Assembly (NCBI RefSeq): GCF_043633585.1
Contig: NZ_CP141832.1
Coordinates: 310,001 to 374,000 of the forward strand
Reading direction: 5' to 3'
Source of the DNA: Lacrimispora sinapis
GTDB lineage: Bacteria; Bacillota; Clostridia; Lachnospirales; Lachnospiraceae
Length of the DNA: 64,000 bases
Within the stretch, counting starts at the first letter, position 1; each line of letters opens with the position of its first letter. Below the pieces are notes generated by a model. It made no database searches. It was not told the DNA's origin and worked only from the letters and a program-made list of their open reading frames with translations. The translations under genes were made by a program, and so were the position numbers. This document shows, piece by piece, positions 43,451 through 54,667 of this stretch.

Positions 43451-44443
43451 TTATTTTACTCCAAAGAAATCGTAAACCTGTTGAAGCATGAGCATGGCTG
43501 ATTGAGGGCCTCCGCCTGCATTCCAATAAATGGAGTTTACCGGATGTACTTCATTATTCTTTACGGCTGTTAGATTTGCCCATAATGGATTCGCAACCCA
43601 TTTGTCACGGAACGCAATATTTTCTTCTTCCGTCAAATTTGTCTGATCAAAAATGATATCACCTTCCATTTGAGGTATGGCTTCTTCTGACTGGAGCATA
43701 ACTCCCCACTCAGTTCCCTTTTGACTGTCAGGTCGTTCAATTCCCATATCCTTAAGTACCAAAGCAGCAAAACCGTTATAAACAATTCTTGCGTGATCTG
43801 CTCTGAAATCCACAATGGAAATCTTTTTATCTTTTATCTTATCTGCTGCCTTTTCTTTGAAATAAGCAGTTTTTTCATCCCAGGTTTTAAGAAAATCATT
43901 CGCTTCCTTTTCTTTGTTCAGAGCTTTTCCAGTAATATCTAAAGTTTCTTTCCAGACATACACATCAGGCACCATCACGGTCGGTGCGATTTCAGAAAGC
44001 TGAGTGTATATTTTCTCATGGCGAAGCATTGACGCAATGATTAAATCTGGCTTTAAAGCAATAATTGCCTCTAAATTCGGCTGTGTTTCTATTCCTAAAT
44101 TTTCAACTCCCTCCATTTGGTTGCGTAAATACTCATACACTGGCTTTTCAGACCAGGATTCAACGGCCCCAAGAGGCTTTACACCTAGCAGCAGAGCAGA
44201 GTCAGTCGCTCCCTGGAAAAGAGTAACCACACGGGTCGGCGTTCCTGTAATTGTAGTGCTGCCCATAGCATGTTCAACAACACGTGCTTCGGCATCAGCA
44301 GCTTTGGAGGTTTCAGCTTCAGTGCTAGTGGTTGTTGATTCGGTATTATTGCTTGATGAATTAGAGTCTTGTTTTGAGCTGGAACACCCAGCCAGAAGAG
44401 TAGTTACAACAAGCAATCCAGTTAATAATTTTACTATCTTCAA
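43451..44443 (-). CDS. Ferric-siderophore-binding lipoprotein
   Basis: 330 residues. Lipobox LLAGCS (about 17-22), Ser/Thr/Asn-rich linker, then a helical-backbone binding-protein fold (TRVVTLFQGATDSALLLGVK; NLEAIIALKPDLIIAS; ENIAFRDKWVANPLWANLTA). Family members bind ferric siderophores such as catecholates or hydroxamates; the ligand is not readable. The start is TTG 44443, with AAGGAGTG upstream. Heads the operon; regulated by a DtxR-like operator. Confidence 0.92.
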   Translation of the reverse strand: MKIVKLLTGLLVVTTLLAGCSSSKQDSNSSSNNTESTTTSTEAETSKAADAEARVVEHAMGSTTITGTPTRVVTLFQGATDSALLLGVKPLGAVESWSEKPVYEYLRNQMEGVENLGIETQPNLEAIIALKPDLIIASMLRHEKIYTQLSEIAPTVMVPDVYVWKETLDITGKALNKEKEANDFLKTWDEKTAYFKEKAADKIKDKKISIVDFRADHARIVYNGFAALVLKDMGIERPDSQKGTEWGVMLQSEEAIPQMEGDIIFDQTNLTEEENIAFRDKWVANPLWANLTAVKNNEVHPVNSIYWNAGGGPQSAMLMLQQVYDFFGVK

Positions 44444-44484
44444 AATAGTTCACTCCTTAAGTAAGTATTTTATTATATTATGAC

Positions 44485-44548
44485 TTTAGTTAGCTAAAAC
44501 TAACCCAAAATGCCCGTTGAGTATACCATTATATAAGTAGCCTGTCAA
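44485..44548 (-). promoter_or_regulatory. Iron-uptake operon promoter with DtxR/IdeR-like operator
   Basis: Minus strand: TTGACA (44548-44543), 17-base spacer, TATACT (44525-44520), a near-consensus promoter. Just after the expected start, 44485-44503 is an imperfect palindrome TTTAGTTAGCTAAAACTAA, which matches 14 of 19 positions of the DtxR/IdeR iron box. Its place over the early transcribed region suits iron-dependent repression. Confidence 0.7.
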
Positions 44549-44837
44549 TGATAAAACTTAAGTAGTGTTATTAACTTATGATAATGTCACCTTAGGATTA
44601 TCTTGAGAAAATGTCTCTTTTTGGTAAACTATTAAGATATGTATTTTATAGAAGGAATTATATATCTACCTAGTGCATTCCATAGATGTGTCTATTCACT
44701 TGATCATAGAAATCTATTATATAATAATCATAGAAATAGTCTTTCTTAGCTTTTCATTCGTATAATAAGATTATATTTAGATATTGTAAATGTGTAAAAT
44801 ATAGGCATATCATGCTATAATACAACCTCATTATATT

Positions 44838-45291
44838 ATTTCTAAAAAGATGAAAATTGAAAAAGTAAATTCCAATCTCTCAACCCATACTGGAATTTAG
44901 TCCTGCACAAGTAGAATCTAATCTTTCATACGAAAGAACAGCCATCCATTTCTGTCTTGAACACCCTGCGCCGAAAGCCTGATTAGCTGTCAAGGGCTTG
45001 CCGTTAGGGGCTTTGCCCCCTTGACAGATATATCTGGCCTTACGGTATCATTTCCCATAGACAGAAAGAATAAGATACATGACTGTGGAATTTACTTCTG
45101 CATAAGACCAGAAAGCCCATAAAAATTGCTTGACACAATATAAGGTATTTTTAGAATAAACCGTTCAATATGTGCGAAACAGAGGGGAAGCCGTCCTGAC
45201 AAATTCGATAAATTCAAGGGATTTTAAAGGTACAGTAGAATTTACTCTTGCACTGGAATTTACTTTTTCAAGTCAGCATTTCTAAAAAGAT
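44838..45291. mobile_element. Remnant of a mobile element or MITE, no transposase
   Basis: Perfect 18-bp inverted ends TTGAAAAAGTAAATTCCA (44857-44874) and its complement (45254-45271) bound about 415 bases. A 14-bp direct repeat ATTTCTAAAAAGAT lies just outside on both sides (44838-44851 and 45278-45291). The motif TGGAATTTACTTCTGCA recurs with few changes at 44891, 45086, 45236 and 45254, plus inverted at the left end. Multiple terminal repeats of this kind are typical of IS21-like elements. No open frame remains inside. A GC-rich hairpin (44987-44996 with 45018-45027) also lies inside. Confidence 0.5.
45130..45157 (+). promoter_or_regulatory. Candidate rRNA promoter P1 within the element remnant
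   Basis: TTGACA (45130-45135), 16-base spacer, TAGAAT (45152-45157). It lies inside the inverted ends and reads toward the rRNA operon. Confidence 0.5.
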
Positions 45292-45304
45292 TGTAAAAAA
45301 GGTG

Positions 45305-45333
45305 TTGACATTTGTCACCTGTTTTGGTATGAT
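45305..45333 (+). promoter_or_regulatory. rRNA promoter P2
   Basis: TTGACA (45305-45310), 17-base spacer, TATGAT (45328-45333): near consensus, immediately downstream of the element remnant. Confidence 0.8.
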
Positions 45334-45422
45334 ATAACTCGCCGCTGAAAACGGCGGCAAAACTTCTTCCAAAACACATCGGGAAACGATGGAAAATGTT
45401 ATGAAGAAAATGAAAAAAATGG

Positions 45423-45451
45423 TTGACAAAAACAACCATAAATGATAAGAT
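45423..45451 (+). promoter_or_regulatory. rRNA promoter P3
   Basis: TTGACA (45423-45428), 17-base spacer, TAAGAT (45446-45451). 118 bases after P2, the tandem layout usual for rRNA operons. Confidence 0.8.
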
Positions 45452-45684
45452 ATACGAGTTGCTGTTGAAGCAGACAACACAAAAAGCACTTTGAAAACAG
45501 AAGATTGAACAGTATGTAAAACCCTGAAAATTCTAATAAGTAAGCTGTGTTTGAACAGCTTTGAATGAGAAATTCAGAACGAATACAAGTAATTGTATAC
45601 GAACCAAACAACAAGTAAAACGGGAAATAAATTAGCTAGTTAGTTGATTTTGACCGTGGATTGAACAAACTGGCAGGTCCAAGC

Positions 45685-45776
45685 GGTACGCTCATGAAGC
45701 TTTGCTTCATTCGCTACCATTTGCTTCGCAAATGTTCAGCTATTCACCCGAAAGTCCTTATGGAAGCGAGCTTCCA
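45685..45776 (+). repeat. Three perfect small hairpins in the 16S leader
   Basis: ATGAAGC-TTT-GCTTCAT (45694-45710), CATTTGC-TTC-GCAAATG (45718-45734) and TGGAAGC-G-type stem (45761-45776) follow one another. The first extends with mismatches to 45685-45720. They lie about 50-140 bases before the mature 16S and may serve in leader processing. Confidence 0.6.
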
Positions 45777-45824
45777 ACAGACTTCCTGGTAAATATCTGA
45801 CCGCTTTCAAAGACTATTTGCTTA

Positions 45825-47360
<1,536 letters not shown>

Positions 47361-47545
47361 AAGAAGAAGTAGGCATTGAGTACTTAATGAGGCATAGCCG
47401 AGTTTAGTACGAAAGCCCACCCGAACACTTAATGAAACGAAGCGAAGCGAGTTGAATTTAGTGAGAGTGGTGAGGGTTTTATATACTGTTGAGTCTTAGG
47501 TTTTCAAAGAAGTAAATAAGGAAACATCAAGAAAGACAAAAGATT

Positions 47546-47664
47546 TCTGGTGCCGATGCGCTTAGGGGAAACACCCGTTCCCATCTCGAACACGATGGTT
47601 AAGACTTAAGCGGCCGATGGTACTATGCTGGAAACGGCATGGGAGAGCAGGTGGGTGCCAGATT
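47546..47664 (+). rRNA. 5S ribosomal RNA, between 16S and 23S
   Basis: About 119 bases. Contains the 5S hallmarks ACACCCGTTCCCATCTCGAA and CACGATGGTTAAGACTTAAG, with CGGCCGATGGTACTATGCTG, and its ends pair (TCTGGTGCC with GGTGCCAGA, two wobbles) as helix I. It lies in the 16S-23S spacer instead of after 23S. No second 5S follows the 23S gene. Confidence 0.93.
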
Positions 47665-48118
47665 CCATTAAAAAAATCACTCGCCAGAGTGTTTTATATA
47701 GAACGGACACGTTCCAATGGGTGGAAAAGAAAACGAAGCCTGTGTTAAAGAATGTGTTAACCTGATTCAGCAGGGAAGTGCTGTTTTATATAACTGGTTT
47801 TTACCAGTGATTCGTGAGTTTGAGTACATCAAGCTTTCGAATGACTGATAAACTTCAGTCACAGTGGTAGAAATACGAAGGTGAAATCCTTCTGTTCGTA
47901 TCACGCATGTACCTTGAAAACCACATATTGAAATATATCTAGATAGAGTCTTTGCAAAAAGACAATATCAAGACATCCGAGGTGTTACATCGAACGATGT
48001 AACCAAACAAAACTCGTTCAATTATCGTGACGTACGATAAACGAACAAACCTAAGACCAGAGATACAACGCTATGTATCTTAGATCAGTAGCCCGCACCC
48101 GCAGGTGAACATCGAATT
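47665..48118 (+). other. 5S-23S spacer without tRNA genes
   Basis: 454 bases. No cloverleaf, no CCA-ending acceptor stem and no TTCGA/GTTC-type T-arm could be found, nor in the 16S-5S spacer (47357-47545). The 16S-5S spacer instead holds two similar imperfect hairpins containing ACTTAATGA and TTTAGT. This spacer should contain processing stems for 23S maturation. Confidence 0.7.
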
Positions 48119-51009
<2,891 letters not shown>

Positions 51010-51106
51010 GGTTGGTTTAGGTAAGAGGAAGAACGGATGAAAGATATAAGACAATGTGTGGTTTTGAGGGTATATGCAAGATTCATTTGCATAAGATAGA
51101 TTTTTT

Positions 51107-51138
51107 GCGTAGATCCAGAAATGGGTTTGCGCTTTTTT
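51107..51138 (+). terminator. rRNA operon terminator
   Basis: GCGTAGATCC (51107-51116) pairs with GGGTTTGCGC (51123-51132) including three G-U pairs, followed by six T residues. A second hairpin (TATGCAA/TTTGCATA, about 51071-51091) precedes it. Confidence 0.7.
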
Positions 51139-51238
51139 GTTATTTTGAGGGAAAATAAAGTAAAGAGGAATGAAAAAGATAGTCAGGCAGAATAAGAAAA
51201 ATAAGAAAATCAAGAAGTAAAGGAGAGAGCTGACTGAA

Positions 51239-51724
51239 ATGGAGTTTCAAAATAAAACGATTGGTATTTTAATGGTCTGCCATGGAAATATATGCAGATC
51301 ACCTATGGCAGAGTTTGTTCTGAAGGATTTGATTGAAAAAAGACATTTATCCCAACAGTTTTATGTGGCTTCGGCTGCGACCAGTTCGGAAGAAATAGGG
51401 AATCCGGTACATCCTGGAACTAGAAAAAGGCTGAAAGAAGCAGGGATTTCTTCGGAAGGGAAGTATGCAGTACAGCTGAGCAAAAATGATTATGATAAAT
51501 ATGATTACTTTATTGGTATGGAACAACGGAATATTACCAATATGATGCGGATTCTGGGGGGTGATCCTAAAGGTAAGGTAAGACGACTTCTGGATTTTGG
51601 AGCCAATCCCAGAGATATTGCAGATCCATGGTATACAGGAGACTTTGATAAAACTTATAATGATATTTTGGAAGGATGCGAAGCTTTGCTGAATCATATA
51701 TTAAAACAGATAGGGGAAAATTAA
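51239..51724 (+). CDS. Low-molecular-weight protein-tyrosine phosphatase
   Basis: 161 residues, standard length. Active-site loop VCHGNICRSPMAEFV (Cys-x5-Arg-Ser) near residue 15 and the general-acid Asp in IADPWYTGDFDKTY near residue 131. Cytosolic enzymes of this family act on phosphotyrosine, or phosphoarginine in the YwlE subgroup. AAAGGAGAG precedes the ATG at a slightly long distance. First gene after the rRNA operon terminator, and monocistronic. Confidence 0.93.
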   Translation: MEFQNKTIGILMVCHGNICRSPMAEFVLKDLIEKRHLSQQFYVASAATSSEEIGNPVHPGTRKRLKEAGISSEGKYAVQLSKNDYDKYDYFIGMEQRNITNMMRILGGDPKGKVRRLLDFGANPRDIADPWYTGDFDKTYNDILEGCEALLNHILKQIGEN

Positions 51725-51746
51725 GTGCAAACGGGGCGATAATAAC

Positions 51747-52012
51747 ACATAAAACCTAACAGATAAAGCCTAATAGATAAGGCTTATTATATAAAGCTTA
51801 ACAGATAAAGCTTAACAGATAAAGCTTAGCAGATAAGGCTTAGCAGATAAAGCTTAGCAGATAAGGCTTAGCAGATAAAGCACATCACATAAAGCATAGC
51901 AGATAAAGCATAGCAGATAAAGCATAGCAGATAAAGCATAGCAGATAAAGCATATCACATAAAGCATATCACATAAAGCTTAACAGATAAAATTTAACAG
52001 ATTAAACGATAG
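51747..52012. repeat. Array of nineteen 14-bp tandem repeats
   Basis: Exactly 266 bases, 19 head-to-tail copies of a 14-bp unit, consensus AGATAAAGCTTAGC, with no spacers. Units 5-9 (51803-51872) are mostly AGATAAAGCTTARC or the AAGG variant, and units 12-14 (51901-51942) are identical AGATAAAGCATAGC. The end units (51747 and 51999) are degenerate, as expected when duplication is ongoing in the middle. Because 14 is not a multiple of three and each unit contains stop codons, it is not coding. It fills the gap between the convergent phosphatase and HD-GYP genes. Confidence 0.9.
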
Positions 52013-52041
52013 AAAAAGGTAATGGTGAGAAGAGATGGAAA

Positions 52042-52078
52042 AAAGGACTTTTTCCATATAAACTGGATGAAGTCCTTT
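52042..52078 (-). terminator. Terminator of the HD-GYP gene
   Basis: AAAGGACTT (52042-52050) pairs with AAGTCCTTT (52070-52078). Read on the minus strand the hairpin is followed by six T residues. Confidence 0.75.
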
Positions 52079-52080
52079 GG

Positions 52081-53154
52081 TTACATGTCGGTATCGTCTA
52101 TAATGGTTACGTTTAGTGATTCACAAGACAAATCCACATCTTTGCCGGCCATGGAGGGCGGGGTCAGGTAACGGATGACAGGACGTAATGTAAATCCTGG
52201 AGTGTTTTCTTTTACTACGGCAGTGCTTCCGTCGCTCAGCTTTACAATCGTGCCTACGGGATATGCGGATACACACTGAAGGAACGCACTTAGAAGATCC
52301 GGGTCGAAATGGGAGCTGGAACAGCTGGTGAGATAATCAAAAATTTTCTTTGGTGTCCATGCTTTTCGGTATGGTCTGGTGGAGCTTAAGGCATCATACA
52401 CATCTGCGATGGCCAAAATACGGGCATAGAGCGGTATTTTTATTCCGGCAAGGCCGAAGGGGTATCCGCTTCCGTCAAATTTTTCGTGATGGGTCTGAAT
52501 TCCCTGCAGGATCACCTGGGAGAACATATTGTATTTTCTTAATTTTTCGTAGGACAGGCTGGGGTGCTGCTTCATGATTTCAAATTCTTCATCATTTAGA
52601 GGGCCGGATTTGTTGGTGATATCCAGGGAGATATCCGTTTTACCAATATCATGAAGAAGGCCGCAAAGAGCCAGATTATTTAACTCTTCAAGGGAAAGCC
52701 CCAGGAATCTTCCCAGTAACACGCTTAATATTCCTACATAAAGACTATGGGAGTAGGTATAATTGTCATAGTCTCTGATGTCGATCATCTGGAAGAGGTA
52801 CTCGTCCATATTAAGAATATTCATAACGACAGACTTTGCAGCAGCTGTAAGTTCATTATAGGTTTGCATGCTGGACTGAATGGTCACTTTTTTCAGGCTT
52901 TGATCAAAGGTGTTGCGGATGCTTGTCAGCATTTTGGCTTTTAATTCAGGCTCTACAAAATCTACGGGTTCAATGCCGTCTGTAAGTGCTGTATAAATAT
53001 AGGCACCTTGCACTCCAATGATTTTCAGCCGTTTGATGATGCGTTCACTTAGTTGGTATCCGGCGACTGCAAATGGAAGCATTGGATTTGTTCCCGGGAT
53101 GTTTCGGGCTAATACCATACCCTCTGTCAATTTCTCAATAGGAAGATAAATCAA
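52081..53154 (-). CDS. HD-GYP domain protein (probable cyclic-di-GMP phosphodiesterase)
   Basis: 357 residues. The N-terminal about 110 residues are an unassigned helical/beta region; the HD-GYP domain (about 120-290) has LCGLLHDIGKTDISLD and ETHHEKFDGSGYPFGL-type GYP motif (HHEKFDGSGYPFGLAG). HD-GYP proteins cleave cyclic-di-GMP. No receiver or membrane domain, so cytosolic. The start is taken as TTG 53154, because GAGGTG (53163-53158 region) is correctly spaced for it; GTG 53163 would use part of that ribosome-binding site as its codon. Confidence 0.88.
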   Translation of the reverse strand: MIYLPIEKLTEGMVLARNIPGTNPMLPFAVAGYQLSERIIKRLKIIGVQGAYIYTALTDGIEPVDFVEPELKAKMLTSIRNTFDQSLKKVTIQSSMQTYNELTAAAKSVVMNILNMDEYLFQMIDIRDYDNYTYSHSLYVGILSVLLGRFLGLSLEELNNLALCGLLHDIGKTDISLDITNKSGPLNDEEFEIMKQHPSLSYEKLRKYNMFSQVILQGIQTHHEKFDGSGYPFGLAGIKIPLYARILAIADVYDALSSTRPYRKAWTPKKIFDYLTSCSSSHFDPDLLSAFLQCVSAYPVGTIVKLSDGSTAVVKENTPGFTLRPVIRYLTPPSMAGKDVDLSCESLNVTIIDDTDM

Positions 53155-53254
53155 TTCTTTCACCTCAACAGACTATATGACTGTCTCCTCTTTGTATATT
53201 CAGAGTATTCCTTCTTATGTAAAATTTGGGAATAACTATGCTATGTCTCATTAA

Positions 53255-53283
53255 ATTATAGTTGTAATTGATGAATGAGTCAA
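53255..53283 (-). promoter_or_regulatory. Promoter of the HD-GYP gene
   Basis: Minus strand: TTGACT (53283-53278), 17-base spacer, TATAAT (53260-53255). About 100 bases upstream of the start. The remaining 317-base gap also holds a weaker plus-strand candidate before the AraC gene: TTGTTT (53361-53366), 17 bases, TAAAAT (53384-53389). Confidence 0.7.
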
Positions 53284-53471
53284 TGAAATTTTGTAGGACA
53301 GCGGTATCGGTATGGGAGGAAAAAGACCGGAAGTTTGAGGGAGTTTGCAGTTGAAAAATATTGTTTTTACAGAGGAAAAGAGCTAAAATAGAACGAGACA
53401 GGAAAAAAGATGCTAGCCGTTCATTGAAGGGCTTTTATGCGGAGAATTGAGTTTGGGGCAGAGGAAATCCT

Positions 53472-54356
53472 ATGATTGAGATTTTAAATGGAATGCACGA
53501 GACCATTCATTATGAATGTCCGTTGGGACTTCAGCTTTATCGTAATGTGGATTCTGAGGATTATCCCCAACACTGGCATGTGGGGATCGAGATTATTATG
53601 CCGTCAAAGGGCGGTTATGAGGTGACGGTAGGGGAAGAACACTATTTTCTGGAACCGGAGGATATTATTTTGATCCATTCCGGCGTGATCCATGCATTGA
53701 AGGCTCCTCCTGCGGGGGAACGGTATATCCTGCAGTTTGATACCACTCTTTTGTATCATTTAAGAGAGATGGAAACGCTGCTTTATATGATGCCTTCTGT
53801 AATCTTCTTTAAAAAAGGCGATGGGCTTCATTGCTTTTTTAAGGAAAGACTTGATAAGATTATCCGGGAGTACCGGGAAAACAGTACGTTTCGGGAGGCG
53901 GCCATTTATGCGGCTCTGATTGAAATTTATGTGGAACTGGGAAGAAAAGAGGTGTATCAGAAGTCTTATCCCGGAAAGGTTGAGTCCATGAAACAGCGGG
54001 AGTATTTTGAAGCGGTCATGGGGGCCTGCACTTATATCAACCGGCACTATATGGAGAATCTTACTTTGGAGGAAGTGGCTCAGATCGGCGGGTTTTCCAA
54101 ATATCATTTTACCAGAATTTTTAAGCAGTATATGAATATGACTTTTTATGAATATTTAAATTCCAAACGGGTCAAACGGGCGGAAGAGCTTCTTTATAAC
54201 ACAAAGGAGCTGAGCATTACCGATGTTGCCATGGGGGCCGGGTTTTCCTCTATGAGTGCATTTAACCGTACCTTTAAGATGTTTAAAAACTGTTCTCCCA
54301 GTGATTACCGGAGGATGAAGCAGCAGAATATCATTCAGGAGACAAATGGCAACTAG
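53472..54356 (+). CDS. AraC-family transcriptional regulator (cupin plus two HTH)
   Basis: 294 residues. N-terminal cupin sensor (about 15-95: HWHVGIEIIMPSKGGYEVTV; EPEDIILIHSGVIHAL), C-terminal AraC DNA-binding domain (about 185-290) with the two helix-turn-helix segments LTLEEVAQIGGFSKYHFTRI and ELSITDVAMGAGFSSMSAFN ending FKNCSPSDYRRMK. Such regulators usually activate a neighbouring sugar-use operon in response to a carbohydrate. It precedes four hemicellulose genes in the same direction, separated from them by a terminator. Confidence 0.92.
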   Translation: MIEILNGMHETIHYECPLGLQLYRNVDSEDYPQHWHVGIEIIMPSKGGYEVTVGEEHYFLEPEDIILIHSGVIHALKAPPAGERYILQFDTTLLYHLREMETLLYMMPSVIFFKKGDGLHCFFKERLDKIIREYRENSTFREAAIYAALIEIYVELGRKEVYQKSYPGKVESMKQREYFEAVMGACTYINRHYMENLTLEEVAQIGGFSKYHFTRIFKQYMNMTFYEYLNSKRVKRAEELLYNTKELSITDVAMGAGFSSMSAFNRTFKMFKNCSPSDYRRMKQQNIIQETNGN

Positions 54357-54388
54357 ATAAATACAAAATTAGATTTCAATAAAAGACG

Positions 54389-54446
54389 AAAGTTCCTTGA
54401 GAGAAAATAGTGGCTTATGCCGTGTTTTTTTCAAGGGACTTTTTTT
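54389..54446 (+). terminator. Terminator after the AraC-family gene
   Basis: AAAGTTCCTTGA (54389-54400) pairs with TCAAGGGACTTT (54431-54442, one G-U), with a T-run to 54446. The remaining leader of the GH3 gene (54447-54667) shows no further feature I can support. Confidence 0.7.
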
Positions 54447-54667
54447 ATAAAAAGCAATATGTGCACCAATCGAAGCAAGATATGAGATGTCTTGTTTTTT
54501 ATACAATGCTATGATGAAATTACGAAATAGAAAGGGGATTGCAGAGTGAGGATGCATACAGGAGGTGGTGTCTGGCGATTGAATGGGGACCGGATTCTTG
54601 TATGAAATATTCATTGGCAACGCTCCTGATAGGTTCAGATAAAATGATAAGGGGAGGGCTGTATCTC

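Noticed and set aside
44840..45300. Transposase gene in the element remnant
   Set aside because: No open frame of useful length lies between the inverted ends.
51747..52012. CRISPR array
   Set aside because: The repeats are 14 bp, directly adjacent without spacers, and no cas gene is near.
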